A DNA stretch of 64,000 nucleotides from Streptomyces spinosus (GCF_020400655.1 NZ_JAINRC010000011.1:186001-250000); one strand, 5' to 3'; positions 35,936-44,945 are shown, counted from the stretch's first letter. The notes: generated by a model from the letters alone, not told the origin. Translations and numbers: made by a program.

Positions 35936-36800
35936 CCGTACCGGATCCGGACGTCGGCGGGGCACCACGGCGGCACCGGACGGCCGAGGCCGAGGGGCAA
36001 CGCTGCCGTACCGGACGCGGGTGTCAGCGACGCACCACGGCGGTGCCGGGCGACGGCCGAGACCGGCGGCACAGCGCTGCCGTACCGGGCTCGGCCGTCG
36101 GCGGCGCACCACGGCGGTGCCGGCCGACGGTGAGGCCGGCGGGACAGCGCTGCCGTACCGGACGCGGGTGTCAGCGGCGCACCGCAGCGGTGCCTGGCGG
36201 CCGAGGCCGAGGGGCAACGCTGCCGTACCGGACGCGGGTGTCAGCGACGCACCACGGCGGTGCCTGGCGGCCGAGGCCGAGGGGCAACGCTGCCGTACCG
36301 GACGCGGGTGTCAGCGACGCACCACAGTGGTGCCTGGCGACGGCCGAGACCGGCGGGACAGCGCTGCCGTACCGGACGCGGGTGTCGGCGACGCATCACA
36401 GCGGTGCCGGGCGACGGTGAGGCCGGCGGGACAGCGCTGCCGTACCGGACGCGGGTGTCAGCGACGCATCACAGTGGTGCCTGGCGACGGCCGAGACCGG
36501 CGGGACAGCGCTGCCGTACCGGACGCGGGTGTCAGCAACGCACCACAGCGGTGCCGGGCGACGGCCGAGACCGGCGCCACAGCGCTGCCGTACCGGGCGC
36601 CGGTGTCAGCGACGCACCACAGCGGTGCCTGGCGGCCGAGGCCGAGGGGCAACGCTGCCGTGCCAGGGCCAGGCGTCGGCGGCGCGCCACGGCGGTGTTC
36701 GGTGGCCGAGGCCGGTGGGGTACCGGCGCCGTGCCGGGCCCGGACATGCACGGAGCGCCGCGGCCTCACCCCGGCAGCCGAGGCCGGCGGGACACCGGCG
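35935..36800 (+). repeat. tandem array of about twelve 70-74 bp units
   Basis: Units begin GCCGTACCGG at 35935, 36005, 36079, 36152, 36222, 36292, 36366, 36439, 36513 and 36587; degenerate units start at 36657 and 36728. Unit lengths are 70, 74, 73, 70, 70, 74, 73, 74, 74, 70 and about 71. Three types differ in the second half. The lengths are not multiples of three, so each unit changes frame; long open frames across the array are only lack of stops. Each unit can form a GCACC-N5-GGTGC hairpin. The gap from 36801 to 37059 shows no gene. Confidence 0.92.
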
Positions 36801-37059
36801 TCGAGCCCGGCCCGAGCATCGACGGTGCGCCGCCGCAGTTCCGGCAGTGGCCTGAGTAACGCCCCGAGCCACCCGCCCGGAGCGATGTCTGACGACCCTC
36901 CGCCCGGCGGCCGGCACCCGTGCCGGCCGGGCCGCTGCGCGCACGGACCGCGGTGCCCGGTCCCGCGCCCGGCCGGGCACGCCGCGGGTCGATCGGTGGG
37001 TGCGTCGGGGCGGGTCTGGGGACACTGTTCCCAGGGGCGTGCTGTCCAGGGAGGTTGCC

Positions 37060-37752
37060 ATGCGGCTGCTGTCCGCCCGTTCCGGCCAGGTGGCGCGGGG
37101 TCCCGTCCGCCATCCGTTGTTCGCTCGCTACTACGCCCGGATCAGCGTGGGCGCCGAGTCCCGGCTCGGGATGGCCGGGATGCGGGAGCGGCTCCTCGCC
37201 GGGCTGTCCGGGAGGGTGATCGAGATCGGCGCGGGCAACGGGCTGAACTTCCGTCACTACCCCGGCACGGTAGCGGAAGTCGTGGCCATTGAACCGGAGC
37301 CGCTGCTCAGGCAGTTGGCCCTCAAGGCGGCGCTGCGCGCCGAGGTGCCGGTCGACGTGGTGCCGGGCGCGGCGGAGGCCCTGCCGGTCAAGAGCGAGGC
37401 GTTCGACGCGGCCGTGCTGTCGTTGGTCCTGTGCAGCGTGCGGGATGTCGCGCGGACGCTCGGCGAGGTACGACGGGTGCTCCGGCCCGGCGGCGAGGTG
37501 CGGTTCTTCGAGCACGGGCGGGGCGGCGGCCGGATGATGACGGTGACCCAGCGGGCGATGGACCACACCCTGTGGCCGGTGCTGAACGGCGGCTGTCACC
37601 TCTCCCGGGAGCCGGTCTCCGCGCTGCGCGCCGCGGGATTCCGCCTCGGCCCGCACCGCCGGGTCCTGCTGCCGGAGAAGGGGCCCACGCTGCCGACCTC
37701 CTACTGCGCACTCGGCGTGGCATGGCGGCCGGACGAGCCGGAGACCCGCTGA
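37060..37752 (+). CDS. class I SAM-dependent methyltransferase
   Basis: 230 residues, ATG after GGGAGG. Motif I VIEIGAGNGLNF (about 53-64), acidic motif II IEPEP, and VLRPGGEVRFFEH place it among small-molecule or lipid methyltransferases of the UbiE/PmtA kind. The substrate is unknown. It stands alone between the repeat array and the convergent Doc-like gene. Confidence 0.85.
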   Translation: MRLLSARSGQVARGPVRHPLFARYYARISVGAESRLGMAGMRERLLAGLSGRVIEIGAGNGLNFRHYPGTVAEVVAIEPEPLLRQLALKAALRAEVPVDVVPGAAEALPVKSEAFDAAVLSLVLCSVRDVARTLGEVRRVLRPGGEVRFFEHGRGGGRMMTVTQRAMDHTLWPVLNGGCHLSREPVSALRAAGFRLGPHRRVLLPEKGPTLPTSYCALGVAWRPDEPETR

Positions 37753-38127
37753 TCACAGACTCCAGCCGCGCAGCTCCCGCGCGATGTCGTCGACGCTCGC
37801 GGAGCCCTCCTTGACCAGCCGCGCCAGGTCCCGCACCTGCTCGGGTGTGGGGGCGGCCTTCTCGCCGCTGGCGACCAGATAGGCGTAGGCGACCGCGGAG
37901 GCGAACAGCGCGTTGGCGCGTTCCAGCGCCGGGACGTGGATCAGCAGCTGGAGCAGGGAGGCGGCGCGAGCGTGCGGGGTGTCGTACACGGGCACGCCGA
38001 ATATCTCGGCCCGGTGCCGGGCGACGGCGGCGACCAGGGCGCCCCAGTCGGTGACCTGCGGGTCCCCCGGGGTCTTCTGTTCGGCGAGCATGAGCAGCCA
38101 GGCGAGGTCGATGCTGAGATCGTTCAA
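37753..38127 (-). CDS. Doc/Fic-like toxin with degenerate active site
   Basis: 124 residues. The helical pattern and the segment ASLLQLLIHVPALERANALF match the Fic/Doc core, but where Doc has H-x-F-x-D-A-N-K-R this protein reads P-A-L-E-R-A-N-A-L. The catalytic His and the Lys/Arg are missing. It follows a ribbon-helix-helix antitoxin gene by 5 nt, the usual order. From memory related Streptomyces proteins are annotated as the toxin of a Fic-family pair. Confidence 0.72.
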   Translation of the reverse strand: MNDLSIDLAWLLMLAEQKTPGDPQVTDWGALVAAVARHRAEIFGVPVYDTPHARAASLLQLLIHVPALERANALFASAVAYAYLVASGEKAAPTPEQVRDLARLVKEGSASVDDIARELRGWSL

Positions 38128-38132
38128 GGGGA

Positions 38133-38375
38133 TCAGCGGCGGCCTTCACCGGCGTCGGTGCCGCGGGTCTCGGCGAACTCCTCGGCGAACACGGCCTCGT
38201 ACTGCTTCATGAAGTCGGCGGCGGCCTCGACGAACGTGCGGCCCGCCTCGCCGGTGTCCTGTCTGACCAGCTCCTCGATGTAGCGGTTGACGCTCATGCC
38301 GCGGGCCAGGGCGCGTTCGCGGGCGGCACGGGCGGTGCCCTCGTCCACGCGCACGTTCAGCTGGGTCTTCGCCAT
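38133..38375 (-). CDS. ribbon-helix-helix antitoxin/repressor
   Basis: 80 residues. The N-terminal TQLNVRVDEGTARAARERA and MSVNRYIEELVR form a ribbon-helix-helix DNA-binding domain, followed by an acidic helical tail for toxin binding. First gene of the pair with the Doc-like protein. Two CGCTAGCG palindromes lie just upstream. Confidence 0.83.
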   Translation of the reverse strand: MAKTQLNVRVDEGTARAARERALARGMSVNRYIEELVRQDTGEAGRTFVEAAADFMKQYEAVFAEEFAETRGTDAGEGRR

Positions 38376-38382
38376 GCCTCGA

Positions 38383-38404
38383 CGCTAGCGCCGGAACGCT
38401 AGCG
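38383..38404. promoter_or_regulatory. twin CGCTAGCG palindromes, likely antitoxin operator
   Basis: CGCTAGCG occurs at 38383-38390 and again at 38397-38404, 14 bp centre to centre, beginning 7 nt upstream of the antitoxin start codon. Paired short palindromes are the usual target of ribbon-helix-helix dimers. Confidence 0.6.
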
Positions 38405-38611
38405 GCGGCAAGGGCGCACGGGAGCGCGGCGCCGGGCCGGGCCGGACATGACGTGCCGGCCGGTGCGCCGGCGGCGCGGGCCCCGGGGCGGTCCGGGTTC
38501 CCGCACCCGACCGTGCCGGAGCCCTTCACGGAGGCGTTCGCGCCGGTGGCGGAACGGCTGCGCGCGGAGTCCGCATGACGGAATCCGGGGCGCGGCGCGG
38601 ACGCGACCGAT

Positions 38612-38617
38612 CATGAT
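38612..38617 (+). promoter_or_regulatory. -10-like hexamer (CATGAT) for GNAT gene
   Basis: It ends 6 nt before the ATG at 38624, with no ribosome site. A weaker match than the other leaderless boxes. Confidence 0.25.
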
Positions 38618-38623
38618 GCGTGC

Positions 38624-39049
38624 ATGACTGATCTGCGTCTGCGTGCCGCCGTGTCCGACGATCTCGACGCCGTCCTCGCGTTCTGGAGGACGGCAGCGGA
38701 GGGCACCAGCATCAGCGACGACCGCGCCGGGGTGGAGCGGCTGACCGAGCGCGACCCCGGCGCCCTGATCCTCGCCGAACGGGACGGCGAGCTGGTCGGC
38801 ACGGTGATCGCCGGCTTCGACGGCTGGCGGTGCCATCTGTACCGGCTGGCGGTGCACCCGGAGCGGCGGCGGCAGGGCATCGCCTCGGCGCTGCTGGGTG
38901 CCGCCGAGGAGCGGTTCACACGGCTGGGCGGGCGGCGCGCGGACGCGATGGTGCTGGTGCGCAACGAGACCGCGCACCACGCCTGGGCTGCGGCCGGGTA
39001 CGGGCCGCAGGAGCAGTGGCGGCGCTGGGTGAAATCGCTCACGGAATGA
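38624..39049 (+). CDS. GNAT family N-acetyltransferase
   Basis: 141 residues. The acetyl-CoA loop is RRRQGIASALL (about 86-96), preceded by LYRLAVHPE, and NETAHHAWAAAGY is the C-terminal motif B region. The substrate cannot be deduced. Start ATG at 38624; probably a very short or absent leader. Confidence 0.88.
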   Translation: MTDLRLRAAVSDDLDAVLAFWRTAAEGTSISDDRAGVERLTERDPGALILAERDGELVGTVIAGFDGWRCHLYRLAVHPERRRQGIASALLGAAEERFTRLGGRRADAMVLVRNETAHHAWAAAGYGPQEQWRRWVKSLTE

Positions 39050-39201
39050 GACCGGAGGGCTTCTTTGCTCATCCTTTACCCTGGAAGGAGCACTCGGCCC
39101 TCTATGAAAGGTTGTGAGCGTCCGCCCATGGGCGAGCCTCCCAGTCCGCGATACCGCGCGTTCTCCCGAACCCTGTCCGATCCTGGGACGGGGGTGAACC
39201 G

Positions 39202-40707
39202 ATGACCGAAGTGCTCCTTCTTCTGCTGGCGATCCTGCTGTCGCTGGCCTGTGGCGCCTTCGTGGCGGCGGAGTTCTCGCTGACCACGGTGGAACGCGGC
39301 GAGCTGGAGCGGGCGGCCGCGCGTGGCGAACGCGGCGCCGCCGGCGCGCTGAAGGCCGTACGGAACCTGACCTTCCAGCTGTCCGGCGCGCAGCTCGGCA
39401 TCACCGTCACCAACCTGGTGGTCGGCATGCTCGCCGAGCCGTCGGTCGCCAAGCTGCTCGCCGGGCCGTTCCAGGCGGCGGGCCTGTCCCGGGCCACGGC
39501 GAGCTCGGCCGCGCTGGTGCTGGGCACGGCCCTGTCGACGGTGGTCCTGATGGTCGTCGGCGAGCTGGTGCCCAAGAACTGGGCGATCTCCTCGCCACTG
39601 ACCATGGCCAGGCGGGTCGGCAACGCCCAGCGCCTGTTCAGCGCCGCCTTCCGTCCCTTCATCACCCACCTGAACAACACCGCCAACCGCTTCGTGCGCC
39701 GCCTCGGCATCGAGCCCGCCGAGGAACTGGCCTCCGCGCGCGGGCCGCAGGAGCTGGCGGCGCTGGCTCGGCACTCGGCCAAGGAGGGCGCCCTGGAGGC
39801 GGACACCGCCGAGCTGTTCGTCCGGACGCTGAACCTGGCCGACCTCACCGCGGAGAACGTGATGACACCGCGTGTCCAGGTCGTCGCCCTGGACACCCAG
39901 GCGACCTGCGAGGACGTGGCCAACGCCACCCGGGCGACCGGCCTGAGCAGGTTCCCGGTCTACCGGGGCAGCCTGGACTCGGTCGTCGGCACGGCCCACA
40001 TCAAGGACGTGCTGGCGGTTCCCGCCGACCAGCGCCGGCACCGCACGGTCGCGCAGGTGATGCGCGAGCCGCTGCTGGTGCCCGAGTCCCTGACCGTCGA
40101 CCGGCTGCTGGACCGCCTCGGCGGCCGGCGCACCATGGCCGTCGTCATCGACGAGTACGGCGGTACGGCCGGGGTGGCCACCCTGGAGGACATCGTGGAG
40201 GAGGTCGTCGGCGAGGTGCGGGACGAGCACGACCCGCACGAGACGCCCGACCTCGCCCCCGCAGGCGCGGACGAACGGGGCCGGGCCCTGTACGCGGCGG
40301 ACGGCGCCGCCCGCACCGACCAGCTGGCCCGCGTGGGGCTGCGCGTGCCGGAGGGCCCGTACGAGACCCTGGCCGGCCTGGTCGCCACCGAGCTGGGCCG
40401 GATACCCGCCGCCGGTGACAGCGTCGAGGTGGCCGGCTGGCTGCTGGACGTCGTCGACGCCTCGGGCCGCAGGGCCGCCCGGGTGCTGATGCACGCGCCG
40501 CTGGACGACGAACGGGCCGCCGGACCCGACGGCACCGGTCGCACCCATCGCACCGGCCGGACCGATCGCGCCGAGAGGCCCGAAGAACCCGGCGGGGCCG
40601 GGGAGCGCCGTGGGAGCGAGGAACCCGGCGGGGCCGAGGAGCGCCATGGGAGCGAAGGACGCCGTGGGACCGAGGGGCACCGCGGGACGCGGGAGGGGAC
40701 GCGATGA
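39202..40707 (+). CDS. CNNM/CorC-type membrane protein with CBS domains (hemolysin family), 501 aa
   Basis: The DUF21 membrane domain (about 1-190) has four hydrophobic segments with LGITVTNLVVG and GELVPKNWA. Then come two CBS motifs (DTQATCEDVANATR onwards), VVIDEYGGTAGVATLEDI and a CorC/HlyC domain. Such proteins are linked to Mg2+/Co2+ export. The last 60 residues are a low-complexity Arg/Gly/Glu tail (EEPGGAGERRGSEEPGG and variants) encoded by short direct repeats. It is coupled by overlap to a second copy. Confidence 0.9.
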   Translation: MTEVLLLLLAILLSLACGAFVAAEFSLTTVERGELERAAARGERGAAGALKAVRNLTFQLSGAQLGITVTNLVVGMLAEPSVAKLLAGPFQAAGLSRATASSAALVLGTALSTVVLMVVGELVPKNWAISSPLTMARRVGNAQRLFSAAFRPFITHLNNTANRFVRRLGIEPAEELASARGPQELAALARHSAKEGALEADTAELFVRTLNLADLTAENVMTPRVQVVALDTQATCEDVANATRATGLSRFPVYRGSLDSVVGTAHIKDVLAVPADQRRHRTVAQVMREPLLVPESLTVDRLLDRLGGRRTMAVVIDEYGGTAGVATLEDIVEEVVGEVRDEHDPHETPDLAPAGADERGRALYAADGAARTDQLARVGLRVPEGPYETLAGLVATELGRIPAAGDSVEVAGWLLDVVDASGRRAARVLMHAPLDDERAAGPDGTGRTHRTGRTDRAERPEEPGGAGERRGSEEPGGAEERHGSEGRRGTEGHRGTREGTR

Positions 40708-41723
40708 CCGCCGTACAGCTGCTGATCGGTCTGGCGACCCTCGTCGTCAACGCCTTCTTCGTCGGCGCCGAGTTCGCGCTGATCTCCGTGCGCCGCTCGC
40801 AGATCGAGCCACTGGCCCAGGAGGGCGACCGGCGCGCGCGGAGCGTGCTGTGGGGCCTGGAGCACGTGTCCGCGCTGCTGGCCGCGGCCCAGCTCGGCAT
40901 CACGCTGTGCACGCTGGTCCTGGGTGTGGTCGCCGAGCCGGCCATCGCGCATCTGCTGGAGCCGGTGTTCCACGCGGTGGGCGTGCCCACGAGCGCGGGG
41001 CACGCCGTGTCCTTCGTGATCGCGCTGAGCCTCGCGACCTATCTGCACATGCTGCTGGGCGAGATGGTGCCCAAGAACATCGCGCTCGCCGAACCGGTGC
41101 GCAGCGCGTTGCTGCTCGGCCCGCCGCTGGTCGCGCTGTCCCGTGCGCTGCGTCCGGTCATCTTCGCGGTCAACGCCTTCGCCAACGGGCTGCTGAAACT
41201 GCTGCGCGTGGAGGCGAAGGACGAGGTGGCGGCCACCTTCACGGACGCCGAGCTGGCCGAGATCGTCAAGGACGCCAGCGAGGCCGGCCTGATCGACGAC
41301 CGTGCGCAGGAGCGGCTGCACGACGCGCTGGAGCTGGGCAGCAGGCCGGTGCGGGACGTGGTCGTACCGCTGCAACGCGTCGTCTACGCGCGCGTGGGCG
41401 TCACCCCGGAGCAGTTGGAGCGGCTGTCGGCCGAGTCGGGGTTCTCCCGTTTCCCGGTGGTCGACAACAGCCGCCGGATCGTGGGCTACCTGCACGTCAA
41501 GGACGCGCTGGACGCCTCACCACGGGACGTGCCGTTCCGCCTCGGCGACATGCGGCCCATCGCCCGCGTCCGCGAGAACACCCCGCTGGACGACGTCCTG
41601 ACCGCGATGCGCGGCAGCCGCACCCACGTGGCGGCCGTGCTGGGCGACGACGGCCGGCTGGCGGGCCTGGTGACGATGGAGGACGTCCTGCGGGAACTGT
41701 TCGGCCAGCCGGTGCAGGGCTGA
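40704..41723 (+). CDS. CNNM/CorC-type membrane protein with CBS domains, 339 aa
   Basis: A paralogue of the preceding gene, starting with an ATGA overlap. The DUF21 membrane domain (LGITLCTLVLGVV, LGEMVPKNIAL) is followed by the CBS pair, ending VTMEDVLRELFG. It lacks the C-terminal CorC/HlyC domain and the Arg-rich tail. The two probably form a heteromer, as similar tandem pairs are common in actinobacteria. Confidence 0.9.
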   Translation: MTAVQLLIGLATLVVNAFFVGAEFALISVRRSQIEPLAQEGDRRARSVLWGLEHVSALLAAAQLGITLCTLVLGVVAEPAIAHLLEPVFHAVGVPTSAGHAVSFVIALSLATYLHMLLGEMVPKNIALAEPVRSALLLGPPLVALSRALRPVIFAVNAFANGLLKLLRVEAKDEVAATFTDAELAEIVKDASEAGLIDDRAQERLHDALELGSRPVRDVVVPLQRVVYARVGVTPEQLERLSAESGFSRFPVVDNSRRIVGYLHVKDALDASPRDVPFRLGDMRPIARVRENTPLDDVLTAMRGSRTHVAAVLGDDGRLAGLVTMEDVLRELFGQPVQG

Positions 41724-41862
41724 GGCGGCTGACGCGGGCCGGCGGCGGTGGCCCGGGAGGGCGCTGGTGCCGGCCCGCGGCTGTCCGGCACGTCGGGGCC
41801 GATGGAGTGGGACGGGCCGACCGACCGGCAGGTATCGGCCCCGGGATACCATCTCTGTCGCC

Positions 41863-42651
41863 ATGCAGACGAACCCCACACCTCCCCCGTACACCAGTCT
41901 CGTCGCGGTCGGCGACTCCTTCACCGAGGGCATGTCGGACCTGCTTCCCGACGGCTCCTACCGTGGCTGGGCCGATCTGCTCGCCGCGCGGATGGCCGCC
42001 CGCACGCCCGGGTTCCGGTACGCCAACCTGGCCGTGCGCGGAAAGCTGATCGGGCAGATCGTCGACGAGCAGGTGCCGGTGGCCGCGGCCATGGACGCCG
42101 ATGTCGTCACCCTGGTCGGCGGCCTGAACGACACCCTGCGCCCCAAGTGCGACATGGGCCGGGTCCGGGGCCTGCTCACCGAGGCCGTGGAACGGCTCGC
42201 GCCGTCCTGCAAGCAGCTGGTGCTGATGCGCAGCCCCGGCCGTCAGGGGCCGGTGCTGGAGCGGTTCCGGCCGCGCATGGAGGAGCTGTTCGCCTGCGTG
42301 GACGAGCTGGCCGAGAAGCACGGCGCCCTGGTGGTCGACCTGTACGGGGCGCCCGCGCTGGCCGACCCGCGGCTGTGGGACGTGGACCGGCTGCACCTGA
42401 CCGCGGAGGGACACCGCCGGGTCGCCGAGGCGGTGTGGCAGACGCTCGGCCACGACGCCGAGGACGCCGAGTGGCACGTGCCGATGGCGGCGACCACCCC
42501 GCCGGGCTGGGTCACGCGCCGGGTCGCGGACGCCCGGTTCGCCCGGCAGCACCTGCTCCCGTGGATAGGCCGCCGCCTGACCGGCCGGTCCTCGGGCGAC
42601 GGCCGGCCGCCGAAGCGGCCGGACCTGCTGCCGTACGAGGGCCAGGCGTAG
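41863..42651 (+). CDS. SGNH/GDSL hydrolase
   Basis: 262 residues. Block I VAVGDSFTEG (Ser near 19), block III GGLND and block V DRLHLTAEGH (Asp and His) form the SGNH catalytic set. No signal peptide, so it acts inside the cell as an esterase or lipase of unknown substrate. A TACCAT hexamer ends 10 nt before the ATG, and there is no clear ribosome site. Confidence 0.9.
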   Translation: MQTNPTPPPYTSLVAVGDSFTEGMSDLLPDGSYRGWADLLAARMAARTPGFRYANLAVRGKLIGQIVDEQVPVAAAMDADVVTLVGGLNDTLRPKCDMGRVRGLLTEAVERLAPSCKQLVLMRSPGRQGPVLERFRPRMEELFACVDELAEKHGALVVDLYGAPALADPRLWDVDRLHLTAEGHRRVAEAVWQTLGHDAEDAEWHVPMAATTPPGWVTRRVADARFARQHLLPWIGRRLTGRSSGDGRPPKRPDLLPYEGQA

Positions 42652-42750
42652 CCCCTCCGGCACGACCGTGCGTGTCACCCCTGCCCGGGGCCTGGTCCAC
42701 GGGTCCGGCCCGGCTGGACCACGCGCTCCGCGACGCGGTCCGGGCGGGCC

Positions 42751-42768
42751 GGGGTCCGTCCGGACCCC
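42751..42768 (+). terminator. tight hairpin after SGNH gene
   Basis: GGGGTCCG-TC-CGGACCCC, 8-bp arms, 100 nt after the stop. It is the only structured element in the 240-nt gap before purB. Confidence 0.35.
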
Positions 42769-42877
42769 GCCGTACGCCCCGCGCCCACGGCACGGGGCCG
42801 CCGGCACCGACGACGTGACCGGGGTCTCGTAGCTTCCGCCGAACGCACCCATGGCGCTGGCCTGCACGAATCGCCAG

Positions 42878-42883
42878 TAGACT
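42878..42883 (+). promoter_or_regulatory. -10 box (TAGACT) for leaderless purB
   Basis: It ends 8 nt before the GTG at 42892, with no Shine-Dalgarno sequence. Confidence 0.45.
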
Positions 42884-42891
42884 CTGGACAC

Positions 42892-44334
42892 GTGACTTCT
42901 GCGCCCGCCAAGCCCCGCATCCCCAACGTCCTCGCCGGACGCTACGCCTCCGCCGAGCTCGCCACGCTCTGGTCGCCCGAGCAGAAGGTGAAGCTGGAGC
43001 GCCGGCTCTGGCTCGCCGTGCTGCGGGCCCAGAAGGACCTCGGCATCGAGGTGCCGGACGAGGCCATCGCCGACTACGAGCGCGTCCTCGACACCGTCGA
43101 CCTGGCCTCGATCGCCGAGCGCGAGAAGGTCACCCGGCACGACGTGAAGGCCCGGATCGAGGAGTTCAACGACCTCGCCGGGCACGAGCACGTGCACAAG
43201 GGCATGACCTCCCGCGACCTCACGGAGAACGTCGAGCAGCTGCAGATCCGGCTCTCGCTGGAGCTGATGCGCGACCGTACGGTGGCCGTGCTGGCGCGTC
43301 TCGGCAAGCTCGCGGGCGAGTACGCCGAGCTCGTCATGGCCGGCCGCTCGCACAACGTGGCCGCGCAGGCCACCACCCTCGGCAAGCGGTTCGCTACCGC
43401 CGCCGACGAGCTGCTCGTCGCCCACGGCCGGGTGGAGGAGCTGCTGGCCCGCTACCCGCTGCGCGGCATCAAGGGCCCGGTCGGCACCGCGCAGGACATG
43501 CTGGACCTGCTGGGCGGGGACGCGGCGAAGCTGGCCGAGCTGGAGAACCGGATCGCGCGGCACCTGGGCTTCTCGCAGGCGTTCACCTCCGTCGGCCAGG
43601 TCTACCCGCGCTCGCTGGACTACGAGGTCGTCACCGCGCTGGTGCAGCTGGCGGCGGCGCCCTCCTCGCTGGCCAAGACGATCCGGCTGATGGCCGGGCA
43701 CGAGCTGGTCACCGAGGGATTCAAGCCGGGTCAGGTCGGCTCCTCGGCGATGCCGCACAAGATGAACACCCGCTCCTGCGAGCGCGTCAACGGCCTCATG
43801 GTCGTCCTGCGCGGCTACGCCTCGATGACCGGCGAGCTGGCGGGCGACCAGTGGAACGAGGGCGACGTGTCCTGCTCGGTGGTGCGCCGCGTCGCGCTGC
43901 CGGACGCCTTCTTCGCCCTCGACGGCCTGCTGGAGACCTTCCTGACCGTCCTGGACGAGTTCGGTGCCTTCCCGGCCGTCATCGCCCGTGAGCTGGACCG
44001 CTACCTGCCGTTCCTGGCCACCACCAAGGTGCTCATGGGGGCCGTGCGGGCAGGGGTCGGCCGCGAGGTCGCCCACGAGGCGATCAAGGAGAACGCCGTG
44101 GCCACCGCGCTCGCGATGCGGGAGCAGGGCGCGGAGCGCAACGACCTGCTCGACAAGCTCGCCGCCGACGAGCGGCTGCCGCTCGACCGCGAGCAGCTGG
44201 CCGCGCTGATGGCCGACAAGCTCTCCTTCACCGGCGCCGCCGCCGACCAGGTCGGTGTGGTCCTCGGCCGCATCGAGGAGATCGTCAAGCAGCACCCGGA
44301 GGCCGCCGGCTACACCCCGGGAGCGATCCTCTGA
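42892..44334 (+). CDS. purB: adenylosuccinate lyase
   Basis: 480 residues, GTG start. HKGMTSRDLTENVEQ and the fumarase-superfamily signature GSSAMPHKMN (near 284) identify it. It acts twice in purine synthesis, cleaving SAICAR and adenylosuccinate. In length and sequence it resembles the longer PurB type with HEHVHKGMTSRD. The uracil-DNA glycosylase gene overlaps its end. Confidence 0.96.
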   Translation: MTSAPAKPRIPNVLAGRYASAELATLWSPEQKVKLERRLWLAVLRAQKDLGIEVPDEAIADYERVLDTVDLASIAEREKVTRHDVKARIEEFNDLAGHEHVHKGMTSRDLTENVEQLQIRLSLELMRDRTVAVLARLGKLAGEYAELVMAGRSHNVAAQATTLGKRFATAADELLVAHGRVEELLARYPLRGIKGPVGTAQDMLDLLGGDAAKLAELENRIARHLGFSQAFTSVGQVYPRSLDYEVVTALVQLAAAPSSLAKTIRLMAGHELVTEGFKPGQVGSSAMPHKMNTRSCERVNGLMVVLRGYASMTGELAGDQWNEGDVSCSVVRRVALPDAFFALDGLLETFLTVLDEFGAFPAVIARELDRYLPFLATTKVLMGAVRAGVGREVAHEAIKENAVATALAMREQGAERNDLLDKLAADERLPLDREQLAALMADKLSFTGAAADQVGVVLGRIEEIVKQHPEAAGYTPGAIL

Positions 44335-44945
44335 CCGGCGCATCCCGCTCACCGCGCGCGCCGCGCTTCACCAAGGCGGAGCTGGAGGCCGCCCGCGACC
44401 GTCTCGTCCCGGACGTGGTCGCGGACGGCCTCCGCGTGCTCTTCTGCGGCATCAACCCCGGGCTGACGACGGCCGCGACCGGCCACCACTTCGCCCGCCC
44501 CGGCAACCGGTTCTGGCCGGTGCTGCACCTGTCCGGCTTCACGCCCCGGCTGCTGAAGCCGGCCGAGCAGGGGGAGTTGCTGTCGTACGGGCTGGGCATC
44601 ACCAACGTGGTGGCGCGGGCGACCGCGCGGGCCGACGAGCTGACCGCAGAGGAGTACGCCGAGGGCGGGCGGCTGCTGACCGAGAAGGTGACTCGGCTGC
44701 GCCCGGGGTGGCTGGCCGTGGTCGGCGTGACCGCCTACCGGGCCGCTTTCGGTGACCGCACGGCCCAGGTGGGTCCGCAGGAGCGGACGATCGGGGACAC
44801 CCGGGTGTGGGTGCTGCCCAACCCCAGCGGCCTGAACGCGCACTGGACGGCGGCCACGATGGCGCAGGAGTTCGCCCGGCTGCGGGAGGCGGCGGGCGCG
44901 CCCGGTCACGGCGGGTCGGTCTCCGTCACTATCCCGAGCAGCTGA
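44331..44945 (+). CDS. mug: mismatch-specific uracil-DNA glycosylase (Mug type), probable CTG start
   Basis: The core from 44415 has motif 1 FCGINPGL and motif 2 NPSGLNAH of the Mug/TDG family, which removes uracil or thymine from G mismatches. A GTG at 44415 would drop the helix RFTKAELEAARDRLVPDVV that homologues have. In frame upstream, the only start-like codon before the purB stop is CTG at 44331 (CTGA overlap) with GGGAG 8 nt before it, giving 204 residues. The CTG start is a proposal. Confidence 0.85.
   Translation: MTGASRSPRAPRFTKAELEAARDRLVPDVVADGLRVLFCGINPGLTTAATGHHFARPGNRFWPVLHLSGFTPRLLKPAEQGELLSYGLGITNVVARATARADELTAEEYAEGGRLLTEKVTRLRPGWLAVVGVTAYRAAFGDRTAQVGPQERTIGDTRVWVLPNPSGLNAHWTAATMAQEFARLREAAGAPGHGGSVSVTIPSS

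Noticed and set aside
33541..36072. 843-residue minus-strand ORF opposite bioB, bioA and bioD
   Set aside because: A shadow of well-supported biotin genes; its translation is low-complexity with no domain.
35935..36800. CRISPR array
   Set aside because: Units are contiguous tandem copies without unique spacers, and no cas genes are present.
36021..37292. 423-residue plus-strand ORF across the repeat array with repeating Arg/Thr-rich peptides
   Set aside because: Unit lengths of 70, 73 and 74 bp change the frame every unit, all three plus frames are open for hundreds of bases, and the ORF runs into the methyltransferase in the wrong frame.
38427..38580. Short plus-strand frame ending PEPFTEAFAPVAERLRAESA
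   Set aside because: Protein-like end but no start, ribosome site or recognisable upstream part; too short to call.
41497..44352. 951-residue minus-strand ORF opposite the SGNH hydrolase and purB genes
   Set aside because: Shadow ORF; SGNH and adenylosuccinate lyase signatures are on the plus strand.
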